A stretch of 64,000 nt of DNA. Source: Actinoalloteichus_B caeruleus. GTDB taxonomy: Bacteria > Actinomycetota > Actinomycetes > Mycobacteriales > Pseudonocardiaceae. A model generated the notes under the pieces. The model had not been told where the DNA came from, did no database searches, and saw only the letters and a list, made by a program, of their open reading frames with translations. The translations under genes and the position numbers were made by a program. This document shows positions 51,428 to 58,890 of the stretch, piece by piece (the first letter of the stretch is position 1; each line of letters opens with the position of its first letter). The DNA lies in assembly GCF_000718005.1 (NCBI RefSeq), contig NZ_JODV01000011.1. One strand, given 5' to 3'.

Positions 51428-51989
51428 CCGGTTGGGGGACACCGGCGGCCCCCCTCCTACCCTGGGGGCGCGCCGCCCGGGGCGGTCGCGGTCCGAACGG
51501 GCCGGACCGACCCGCCCTCGGCCCGGGCACCGGAACGGCCCGGTCCTGACGTCGTCCCGTGGGGCGCCTGGCGGAACGCCCGCGTTCGGGGCCTGGTGCG
51601 CGCCCGGCCCGGCCGTGGTGGTTCCCCGGGTGCCCGCGTCGGTTCGGGGACTCGGACCTGGGCGGCCTGGGGACGGGCCTCGGCGGCCTCGCGTCGCCCG
51701 CCGTCCCCCGCCGCTCCGACCGCCCCGTGCTCCCGGTGGTTCGCCGCCGCGCCCCGGTCGGCCCCCCGGTGGGCGCGGAGGTTCGGTCGGGGGCCGCGCC
51801 AGGCCCCCGGCCCCCCGCCTGGACCCCTGCCGACGTCGTGGGCCGGCCTTCCCACCAGTCCCGGCCCCCGGTCCGCCCCGGCCGTCCCGGGAGGACCCAC
51901 GTTCGGCTGATTGCTCGTGATCTCCCTTGTGGCGCCTCAGGTCCACCCGAAGGGTGTGCACCGGCGTACGGCACGGGGAGGTGGCGCGG
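51428..51989 (+). other. Intergenic region AbgB-AbgT
   Basis: This 562-base stretch is GC-rich with several open frames but no recognisable product, terminator or promoter. Translations are Pro/Arg-rich. Confidence 0.35.
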
Positions 51990-53597
51990 ATGGCGCGTGG
52001 TGGGCGGGGACGCGGGAGCGGTGGGGCTACCTCCGCCGGCGTCGGCGGCGTGTTGGGGTGGATCGAACGGGTCGGGAACCGGCTGCCGGAGCCCTTCGTG
52101 CTCTTCGCCCTGCTCACCCTGCTGGTCGGCGTCGTCTCGACGGTGCTGGCCGCCTTCGGTGCCGCCGTGGTGGTGCCGGGGGAGGACGGGGTCACCGAGG
52201 TGCGCGGCGGTTTCTCCGCCGAGGGCATCCGCTTCCTGTTCACCGAGATGCCGGCCAACTTCATCGGTTTTCCCCCGATGGAGACGGTGGTGACGATCAT
52301 GCTCGCCGTGGGGCTGGCCGAGCGGACCGGGATGTTGACGGCGCTCGTCCGGATCGCGTTCGCCCGGGCACCCCGGGGGCTGCTCCCCTACGCGGTCGGC
52401 TTCGTGGGCGTGTCCGGCAGCGTCATGTCGGACTCGGTGTTCATCGTCGTACCTCCGCTGGCCGCGATGGTGTTCCGCGCGGCGGGACGGCACCCGGTGG
52501 CCGGCCTGCTCGGCGGCTTCGCGGCCGCGGGTGCGGGCTACTCGACGTCCGTGCTGGTCACGAGCCTCGACGCGCTGTTCGCCGGCATCACCAACAGCGT
52601 CGTGTCCTCCCTGGCCCAGCCGGGCACCGAGGTGACGGCCCTGTCCAACTACTACGTGAACGTCGTCTCGGCGGTCGTGCTGAGCCTGCTGGTCGGGGTG
52701 GTCATCACCCGGGTCGTGGAGCCGGGTCTGGAGCGGTCCGGATTCCCCCGGTCACCGGTGGTGGAGGACGACCCGCCCACCGGCCCCGCGGACCCGCCCG
52801 TCGACCTGGACCAGGTGTCCCCGACGGTCACCGCCGCCGAGCGGCGTGGTCTCGCCGCCGCCGGCCTCGCGCTGCTCACCCTCGTGGTCATGTTGGGGGC
52901 CCTCGCCCTGTGGCCCTCGTCGCCGTTGCGCGCCGAGGACGGCGGTTACCTGCCGTCGTCACCGCTGTTGTCCTCGGTCACCACGCTGACCTTCCTGGCG
53001 TTCGCCGTGCCGGCCATCGCGTACGGGGCGACCACCGGTGCTATCCGGACCTCGGCCGATGTCCCCCGCCTGGTGGGGCTGGCCGTGCGTGACCTGTCCG
53101 GTTTCATCGTGCTGGCCTTCGCCCTCGGCCAGTTCGTCGCGCTGTTCGGCTGGACGAACATCGGCACCTGGCTCGCGGTGCGCGGCGCGGAGTTCCTGCG
53201 CGGCAGCGGGCTGGAGGGGTACCCGGCCCTGGTCGGGTTCGTCCTGCTGGCCTCCGTGCTGAACCTCCTCATCATCTCCGGGTCGAGCCTGTGGACGCTG
53301 CTGGCCTCGGTGTTCGTGCCGATGTTCCTGCTGGTGGGCTTCGAGCCCGGCTTCACGCAGGCGCTGTTCCGGGCGGGCGACTCCGTCACGCAGGTGATCA
53401 CCCCGATGAACCCCTACGTGATCGTGCTGCTCACCTTCGTCCGCCGGTACCAGCCCACCGCCGGGCTCGGCACGGTGATCGCGCGGATGCTCCCCTTCGT
53501 CGTCCCCTTCTGGGTGGCGTGGCTCGGGATCCTGACGCTCTTCTACGTGGCCGAGCTGCCGCTGGGACCGGGAATGGGCGTCCTCGTCGGGGAGTGA
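51990..53597 (+). CDS. abgT: AbgT-family transporter
   Basis: The 535-residue protein matches the AbgT family: an N-terminal cytoplasmic segment, then WIERVGNRLPEPFVLFALLTLLVG, the family hairpin SGSVMSDSVFIVVPPLAAMVF, and later VFVPMFLLVGFEPGFTQALFRAGDSVTQVITPMNPY, a second hairpin. About 11 to 13 membrane segments are present. Members import p-aminobenzoyl-glutamate or export sulfonamides. With the AbgB-like gene upstream, import of an aminoacyl or aminobenzoyl compound is likely, but export cannot be excluded. ATG 51990 has GGGGAGG upstream. AbgT occurs as a homodimer in the membrane. Confidence 0.9.
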   Translation: MARGGRGRGSGGATSAGVGGVLGWIERVGNRLPEPFVLFALLTLLVGVVSTVLAAFGAAVVVPGEDGVTEVRGGFSAEGIRFLFTEMPANFIGFPPMETVVTIMLAVGLAERTGMLTALVRIAFARAPRGLLPYAVGFVGVSGSVMSDSVFIVVPPLAAMVFRAAGRHPVAGLLGGFAAAGAGYSTSVLVTSLDALFAGITNSVVSSLAQPGTEVTALSNYYVNVVSAVVLSLLVGVVITRVVEPGLERSGFPRSPVVEDDPPTGPADPPVDLDQVSPTVTAAERRGLAAAGLALLTLVVMLGALALWPSSPLRAEDGGYLPSSPLLSSVTTLTFLAFAVPAIAYGATTGAIRTSADVPRLVGLAVRDLSGFIVLAFALGQFVALFGWTNIGTWLAVRGAEFLRGSGLEGYPALVGFVLLASVLNLLIISGSSLWTLLASVFVPMFLLVGFEPGFTQALFRAGDSVTQVITPMNPYVIVLLTFVRRYQPTAGLGTVIARMLPFVVPFWVAWLGILTLFYVAELPLGPGMGVLVGE

Positions 53598-53662
53598 CCC
53601 GCCAGCGGCGGTACGGACGAGCCGGCAATAGCGATCTTCACCGGTCGGCGCAAGCGTGTCGG

Positions 53663-53685
53663 GCTCACTCCTTGGAGTGGAGCAG
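53663..53685 (+). promoter_or_regulatory. Palindromic element shared by the two secreted ACP-like genes, copy 1
   Basis: CACTCC-TT-GGAGTG is a perfect inverted repeat within a longer shared stretch (GCTCAC ... GTGGAGCAG), 98 bases before GTG 53761. The other copy precedes the second gene at 96 bases. Confidence 0.6.
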
Positions 53686-53760
53686 CCCCGGTGCTCAGGC
53701 GCTACGAGTGAGTAGAGCAGAGCATCGATGCGGAAGTTGGACGTGGGAAAGGAGAACACT

Positions 53761-54237
53761 GTGGGACAGCGTCGTGGGTACCTGTCAGTGCTGATCGGCC
53801 TGTCGGCCGCATCCGTCCTCGTCGCCCCGACCGCGTACGCGGAGGCGGTGAACGGGTCGACGGCCAGCGAGTCCCCAACCGGTACGTCGACCCACGGGGA
53901 GCTGGCCGAGGAGGAGAGGGCACTCGGACTCGGAACGCTCCGCGACCAGATCCACGGTCTCGTCGCGGACCAGCTGGGAATCAGCTCGGTGTCGGTGGAG
54001 GACGAGCACCACCTCGTCGACGACCTCGGGGCCACCGAGGAGGACACCGCCAGCATCGTGGACGGGGCGGAGGCCACCTACGGCGTCCAGCTGCTCCAGC
54101 TGGACGTGCGGGAACTCAGCGATGTCGGATCCCTCGTCCTGCTGGTGCGGGACAAGCTGGTGTCCGTGCTGAACGGTGACGCGCTGTCGACGGATGGCGG
54201 CGCGACGAGTGAGGTGGCATCCCGGCCCGCGAGGTGA
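53761..54237 (+). CDS. Secreted ACP-like protein lacking the phosphopantetheine serine
   Basis: The 158-residue protein has a signal peptide (RRGYLSV, hydrophobic core, cleavage near TAYA at about residue 27) and a 78-residue domain (60-137) that aligns without gaps to acyl carrier proteins: LRDQIHGLVADQLGI, HHLVDDLGA, then AEATYGV and DVGSLVLLVRDKL. The Asp-Ser of DLGADSL reads Thr-Glu, so residue 93 (Glu) replaces the serine that carries phosphopantetheine. It should therefore not be a carrier. It is close to the protein at 55117 across the domain. AAAGGAG lies six bases before GTG 53761. Export and the lost serine suggest a binding or structural role outside the cell. Confidence 0.7.
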   Translation: MGQRRGYLSVLIGLSAASVLVAPTAYAEAVNGSTASESPTGTSTHGELAEEERALGLGTLRDQIHGLVADQLGISSVSVEDEHHLVDDLGATEEDTASIVDGAEATYGVQLLQLDVRELSDVGSLVLLVRDKLVSVLNGDALSTDGGATSEVASRPAR

Positions 54238-54313
54238 CGGTGGTGAGCGGGGGGTGAACCCGGGTTCTCCCCCGACGTGCGTGCCGGCACCGGTCCGGCC
54301 GGCCGGTACGCGT

Positions 54314-54349
54314 ACGGAGGTCCTGAGCACACGAGCCCAGGACCTCCGT
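54314..54349 (+). terminator. Terminator after the first ACP-like gene
   Basis: ACGGAGGTCCTG pairs perfectly with CAGGACCTCCGT across 12 bases, then GTTCGTT follows. Confidence 0.75.
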
Positions 54350-54980
54350 GTTCGTTCGGGAGCCGTGGTCGCCAGGAGGACCGGCGTGGCCGGGGCTCCG
54401 ATGACCCCGTGATGCGGGCGGTCAGGCGTCCCCGCGGGGTTCACCAGGTCGCGGGTGTGACGCCTGGCTCCGAACGCCGGTACCGGACGTGGTCGCCCAG
54501 CACGGCGACAGGACAGCGCGGTGGCGGCCGGTACCCGTCAGCCGAGGAGCCGCGCCGGACTTCCTGCCCGTGGCCGTGTCCGGCGATCCCCCGCCCTGCT
54601 CGTCGATCGGACGACGTCGTGCACGCCGGACGGGAACAACGCCCGCCCGAGTTCGTGGCTCCCAGGGTGCGCGGGAGGCTCCCCCTGGTCGAGGATCCCG
54701 AACCACGGGTGCGCCGAGCGTTGCCGGGGTGGGTTGCCCGTGCTGGGCGGACCGGAACGTTGGCGCGCCCGGGTTCCGGCGTTGGGCACCGACGTGCCGC
54801 CAGTGCCGGCCAGCTCGTACCGTCGCGGAGCGACAGCGACGACCCGTGCGGGACGTCCCCCACCACCTTGACCGTGGCTCGGCACGGGACAGCCTCGCGC
54901 GGCGGCCGGGAATGCGCTGTCCGATGAAACGGAAAGCCTTCTCCCACACGGGTGGATAGAGCCGTGTGGTCCGGAAGTGC

Positions 54981-55010
54981 CTGGTGGTGGCCATTGGTCG
55001 CCACCACCAG
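54981..55010 (+). promoter_or_regulatory. Perfect 11-bp palindrome upstream of the collagen-like gene
   Basis: CTGGTGGTGGC pairs with GCCACCACCAG across eight bases. It lies ten bases before the shared element and 106 before the start, a possible operator. Confidence 0.45.
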
Positions 55011-55020
55011 TGTTAGTGGC

Positions 55021-55044
55021 GCTCACCCCTTGGCGTGGAAGCAG
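55021..55044 (+). promoter_or_regulatory. Palindromic element shared by the two secreted ACP-like genes, copy 2
   Basis: CACCCC-TT-GGCGTG (one mismatch in the inverted repeat) in the same wider context, 96 bases before GTG 55117. Confidence 0.55.
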
Positions 55045-55116
55045 GGGCGTCACGGAGCGCGCTTGTCCCGCTACGCGGAGTATCTGGATGGGTTGCCCAC
55101 CGAGAGGAGAGAACCT

Positions 55117-55917
55117 GTGTGGCAGTTTCGCAAGGAGTTGGTAGTCGCCGTCGCGGCGGCCGCGTCGAGCCTGTTCCTGGCGCCGCTCACGTCGGCGGCG
55201 GCGGCCGAGGGACCGGCCGCTGAGGTTGCCGGCACCCCGGTGTCCGGTGTGGGGACGAGCTCGCCACGGTCTGACGCGGGTTCCGCCGTGGCGAGACACG
55301 ACGCGCGCCCGAGAGAACCCTTGTTGGACGAGGTACGGGAGGAGGTGCACGGCATCATCTCCGCGCGTCTCGCCGTTCCGAGGCGGGAGATCGACGACTC
55401 CCTCCACCTGCGTCGGGACCTCGGCGCGACAGCCGAGGATCTGGCTTCGATCAGCCGCTCGGTCGAAGAACGCTACGAGGTCACCCTGCTGGCGGACGAG
55501 GTCGCCGCGTTGCAGAGCGTCGGGGATCTGGTCCACCTCGTGGGGGACAAGGTCGTCCACGCACTGCTCGACGTGGTGATCTCGGAGACCTCGGAGACCT
55601 CGGAGACCTCGGATTCGTCGGTCTCCGGCGGAGGGTGCGGCTGCGCGCCGTGCTCACCCTGCTTGCCCGGCGACCCGGGTGGCCCCGGTGATCCGAGCGA
55701 TCCGGGTGACCCGGGCGACCCGGGCGACCCCGGTGACCCGGGCGACCCGGGAGACCCGAGCGACCCCGGTGACCCCGGTGACCCGAGCGACCCGGGGAAG
55801 CCCGGCGACCCGGGGAAGCCCGGCAAGCCCGGCAAGCCGGGTGAGGGCGACGGTTGCGAGTGCCTGCCGGGTTCGCCGTCCAAGCCCAAGGACATGAGCT
55901 CGGACGGACGACTCTGA
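55117..55917 (+). CDS. Secreted ACP-like protein with collagen-like tail
   Basis: The 266-residue protein has a signal peptide (MWQFRKE, hydrophobic core, cleavage near SAAAAE at about residue 30). A 78-residue ACP-like domain follows (73-150; VREEVHGIISARLAV, LHLRRDLGATAED, VEERYEV, SVGDLVHLVGDKV), with Ala106 at the position of the phosphopantetheine serine. After a Thr/Ser/Glu repeat come four Cys (GGGCGCAPCSPC), 19 collagen-like triplets at residues 185-241 (mostly GDP, then GKP; three start with Ser), and two more Cys (GCEC). The triplets should form a triple helix, perhaps locked by disulphides and with opposite charge at its two ends. AGGAGA precedes the GTG. Confidence 0.72.
   Translation: MWQFRKELVVAVAAAASSLFLAPLTSAAAAEGPAAEVAGTPVSGVGTSSPRSDAGSAVARHDARPREPLLDEVREEVHGIISARLAVPRREIDDSLHLRRDLGATAEDLASISRSVEERYEVTLLADEVAALQSVGDLVHLVGDKVVHALLDVVISETSETSETSDSSVSGGGCGCAPCSPCLPGDPGGPGDPSDPGDPGDPGDPGDPGDPGDPSDPGDPGDPSDPGKPGDPGKPGKPGKPGEGDGCECLPGSPSKPKDMSSDGRL
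55669..55839 (+). repeat. Collagen-like 9-base coding repeat
   Basis: Nineteen 9-base units, consensus GGCGACCCG, encode GDP or GKP triplets of the preceding gene. Silent third-base changes between units suggest an old and selected array. Confidence 0.8.
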
Positions 55918-56489
55918 TCTCACCCGTTCGTGCGCTGGGACCGGCGCTCGTGCCAGCCCTCCCAGCGGGTACGTGGCCATCGGCTGACAGCCGGTGGCCA
56001 TGTGCGCGTTCGGCTGGAGGTGTGGTGCGGGTAGGCACTACGGCGGGGACGCCTATCCGGGCCCTGTCCCGACGTGGCGGAGGCACCGCCACCCAGGAGG
56101 AGACGTTCGGCTCCTCGGCTGGGCTTCGCCCGCTCGCGACCCCCGGTTCGGGCGGCCGTGGGACGAGAACGCCCCGCCGTGGGATGAGATCCCCGGTGGC
56201 GGCGGCTCTGGGACGGGCGCTTCGCCCGAGCAGGGTCCCGCGCCAGCCGACCGGTGCGGACCCGGCCGGGGAGCTGGCTACCCACCGCCACCCCGGCCTG
56301 CCAACGCGTGATCATCGCGCACCGCCGGGTGGAATCGCTGAAGTCGTCCCCGAGACCGCACGATACTGACCGTGATGTGAGTTTCGCGTCGAGCGGTGTG
56401 GTCGGTGAGGCGGATCTCCGGACGAGCCCGGCGGTACCGCTGCCACCGGTTCCCGCGATCCCGATCCGTCCGCACCTCCGGGAGGCGTC
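55918..56489 (+). other. Intergenic region after the collagen-like gene
   Basis: The left end carries two tandem hairpins (listed). From about 56010 to 56400 I see nothing supported. The part near 56340-56400 is A/T-richer and probably holds the promoter of the next gene. Confidence 0.4.
55933..56000 (+). terminator. Two tandem hairpins
   Basis: CGCTGGGA/TCCCAGCG (55933-55967), then a 12-pair stem TGGCCATCGGCT/AGCCGGTGGCCA with one G-U pair and a GAC loop (55974-56000). Confidence 0.65.
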
Positions 56490-56948
56490 ATGACCCAGCA
56501 CATGCCCATCGCGGCCGACGACCTGGTGCCTACCGCGGACTCCTCGAGATTCAGCTGGTTCCACCACCTCAAGGGGTATGACGAGGAAACCGGTCCGGTC
56601 ACCAGCATGGTCGAGATCGGCCCGAAGAAGCAGCTCGTCGTGTTGCGACTCGCGTCGACCATGCTCGGCACCATCGGGTTCGAACGCGGTCAGGCCGAGC
56701 AGGCCGCCTCGGCGATCCGGGGCCGGGTGCGGTCCGCCGTGACGGTGCTGCACCCGTACGCGGTCGTCGCCCGGCTGTACCTGGCGGCCGCCGTGTCCGG
56801 AGTGGTCCTGTGGCTGGACGGCGACCGCGTCCCCGACTGGCGGGTGCGGTTCGGCGGGGAGGCGGCGGACCGACTGGCGGTGTTGTTGGAGGAGGGAGCC
56901 ACGATGTTGCGGTCCCCCGTCCACGAGTTGGCGTCGCGGTCCTTCTGA
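56490..56948 (+). CDS. Hypothetical protein, 152 residues
   Basis: I do not recognise this protein. It is mixed alpha/beta without signal peptide or membrane segment: FSWFHHLKGYDEETGPVTS near the start, IGPKKQLVVLRLAST, then AEQAASAIRGRVRSAVTVLHPYAVV, and a conserved-looking VVLWLDGDRVPDWRV. GGGAGG lies before the ATG and codon use is normal, so it is probably real. It stands alone between the collagen-like gene and the septum-formation-type gene. Confidence 0.6.
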   Translation: MTQHMPIAADDLVPTADSSRFSWFHHLKGYDEETGPVTSMVEIGPKKQLVVLRLASTMLGTIGFERGQAEQAASAIRGRVRSAVTVLHPYAVVARLYLAAAVSGVVLWLDGDRVPDWRVRFGGEAADRLAVLLEEGATMLRSPVHELASRSF

Positions 56949-57305
56949 ACCGTCGTCGGGTACCTCGCCGGAGAGCTCACCTCGGGGCGCTGGGGGACGG
57001 GCCGTGTGAACAGGACCGCCCGACCACCGCGGGCCGCCGACCCAGGCCCGCCCGCGACCGCGGGGCCGGCCGCCACGCCCGACCGGCGAATACTCCTCCC
57101 GGGGTGTGGTCATCGGTCGTGCGGCCTGCCAGTATGCGGAGACCCCGACCCGTGACGACCCGGGACCGGGGCGCGGAGCCGCGTCGACCTCGCGGCGGAG
57201 CCACGCCGACCCGTTCCGATCCTCGCGCTCCGGCCTCGGGGTGCCCGTCGGGAGACGTGCCGGGGGGCGGGCGATACCGTTCGGTCAACGGACAGGGAAT
57301 GGGTG
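56949..57305 (+). other. Intergenic region
   Basis: Between the hypothetical gene and the septum-formation-type gene I see no gene and no strong hairpin; AGGGA near the right end is the ribosome-binding site of the latter. Confidence 0.35.
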
Positions 57306-58229
57306 ATGTGCGTGGCTGGGCACTCGGTGCTGCGACGGTTGTGGCTGCTCCCGGTTCTGGGCGTGGCGTTCTCCTCCTGCAGTGGTCCGGAGTCCGCGCC
57401 CCCCGACGCGGCGGGGGAGACCCGCCAGACGGCGGCGGCGACCGGTGGGTCCGGGGTCGCCGACGATGCCACCGAACCCGCCGTCCTGCCACCGGACGTG
57501 CGTGGCGCCGAGGACCTGCCGGAACCCGGGGCCTGTGTGGTCGTCGACCAGAGCAGCTTCGACTCGGTCGGCTGCTCGCGACCCCACACCTTGGAGGTGG
57601 CTCAGGTCCTGGAACTCCCGGACGACCTGCCGAGGCAACGTCCCGACGACCAGCAGCTGCTGAGCCTGTCCCTCACCCAGTGCGGTGAGCCGGCCGCCGA
57701 GTACCTGGGCAGCACGGACATGGACGCCACCCGACTCGCGCCGTGGACGGTCTGGCCGTCGAAGACGGGTTGGGCCCGGGGAGAGCGGTGGCTGGTCTGC
57801 GGCGTCACCGAACTGGACGGTGCCGAGCCGGTGGAGCGGACCGGTTCGCTGCGGGGAGCGCTCGTCGGCGAACCCTTCTACGAGTTCCAGATCTGCACCG
57901 AGGGACCGCCCAGCGAGGAGTCCATCCGGATCGTTCCGTGCGACCAACCGCACCGGGGTGAGGCCGTGCCGGGCACGGTCCCGCTCGGTTCGCCGATGGA
58001 CCAGTTGCCGGACTCGTCGGACATCGACGAGGTGGCCAGCCCCCACTGCGCGGTGGCCGTGGAGAACTACCTCGGTATCAGCGAGCGGGCGGATGTCCGC
58101 ACGGTGCGGCGCATCCCCACCGAACAGGGTTGGCAGGCCGGTCACAACTCGGCTGTCTGCTATGTGGAGACCGAGCAGCCGGTGACGGGGACCCTGCTGG
58201 GGATCGGGGACCGGCCGCTGCCCGTCTGA
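57306..58229 (+). CDS. Septum-formation-family lipoprotein
   Basis: The 307-residue protein has a signal with lipobox-like FSSC (about residue 24). The mature part holds two repeats of a module with a pair of Cys and the pattern GACVVVDQSSFDSVGCSRPHTLEVAQV and later RIVPCDQPHRGEAV. This fits the Septum_form family (PF13845), exported proteins named for a proposed role in division of actinobacteria. The paired Cys probably form disulphides. ATG 57306 has AGGGA upstream; GTG 57303 is an equal option. It is followed by parS. Confidence 0.75.
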   Translation: MCVAGHSVLRRLWLLPVLGVAFSSCSGPESAPPDAAGETRQTAAATGGSGVADDATEPAVLPPDVRGAEDLPEPGACVVVDQSSFDSVGCSRPHTLEVAQVLELPDDLPRQRPDDQQLLSLSLTQCGEPAAEYLGSTDMDATRLAPWTVWPSKTGWARGERWLVCGVTELDGAEPVERTGSLRGALVGEPFYEFQICTEGPPSEESIRIVPCDQPHRGEAVPGTVPLGSPMDQLPDSSDIDEVASPHCAVAVENYLGISERADVRTVRRIPTEQGWQAGHNSAVCYVETEQPVTGTLLGIGDRPLPV

Positions 58230-58419
58230 GGTGTGCCTGGCGGGTGGGCCCGGGGGAGGGCGGTCACCGGCCGGGTGGTGTGGACACGTGGTGTCGACCC
58301 TCGCCCACCTCCGTGGTGGTCCCCGTCCCGGCGAGGCCGAGGGACCCCGCCGGCCGGTCTGTCCTACCCGGCCGTCGTGGTGGCGGTGCGGGGTTCGTGC
58401 GGACGCGGTGCGGGGCCCG

Positions 58420-58433
58420 GTTTCACGTGAAAC
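58420..58433. other. parS: parS site (ParB-binding centromere)
   Basis: GTTTCACGTGAAAC is a perfect 14-bp palindrome and matches the actinobacterial parS consensus exactly. ParB binds such sites, mostly clustered near oriC, and with ParA and SMC segregates the origin. It lies in the gap between the convergent ends of the lipoprotein gene and doxX, where it does not disturb a gene. Confidence 0.9.
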
Positions 58434-58437
58434 CAGT

Positions 58438-58818
58438 TCACCCCAGGGAGTAGGGGCCGAACCGGGTCACCGCCACGATGAGGGCCAGCGTGAACAGGAC
58501 CGCGTTGACCGCGATGACGCGATGCTCCCCCCGGCGGTGGTGGGTGATCCCGGCGCCGACCATCAACGCCGCCAGCCCGGTGGCGGCGAGCGGGACCAGG
58601 GTGGGGAGGACGCCGAACAGGGTGGGGAGCACGAGCGCCGCTCCGCCGAGGACCTCCAGGACGCCGATCGTCTTGAGTGACCGGTAGGAGTAGTCCTCGG
58701 CGTAGCCGAGGCCGCGATCGACCAGCTGGGTCGGTGTGAGCAGCAGCTTCGAGATCCCCGATGGGACGAAGGTGGCCGCCAGCACGATCTGGAGCAGCCA
58801 GATGACGAAGCTCATCAC
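58438..58818 (-). CDS. DoxX-family membrane protein
   Basis: The 126-residue protein has four hydrophobic segments (WLLQIVLAATFVPSGISKLL, IGVLEVLGGAALVLPTLFG, LVPLAATGLAALMVGAG, VIAVNAVLFTLALIVAVTRF). The motif TFVPSGISKLL is typical of DoxX. In mycobacteria a DoxX relative works with SodA and SseA in redox defence; here no partners are next to it. It precedes, by 72 bases, the pckG end on the same strand but is downstream of it. Confidence 0.8.
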   Translation of the reverse strand: MMSFVIWLLQIVLAATFVPSGISKLLLTPTQLVDRGLGYAEDYSYRSLKTIGVLEVLGGAALVLPTLFGVLPTLVPLAATGLAALMVGAGITHHRRGEHRVIAVNAVLFTLALIVAVTRFGPYSLG

Positions 58819-58890
58819 ACCTCCCCGCTGGTCGCCGGCCCCGGCCCGTCGTCCTCAGTGTCGGACGCCCCCGCCGTCGCCGCAGCGCGG

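Larger units (their letters stand above)
54238..55116 (+). other. Intergenic region between the two ACP-like genes
   Basis: It contains the terminator of the first gene, a perfect 11-bp palindrome and the shared palindromic element, each listed. Between about 54360 and 54940 I see only open frames without recognisable products. Confidence 0.45.

Noticed and set aside
55473..55895. Collagen-like Gly-Ser-Pro repeats on the minus strand
   Set aside because: They arise because the 9-base unit also reads as Gly-x-y in reverse. The plus-strand frame has the signal peptide, domain and start signals.
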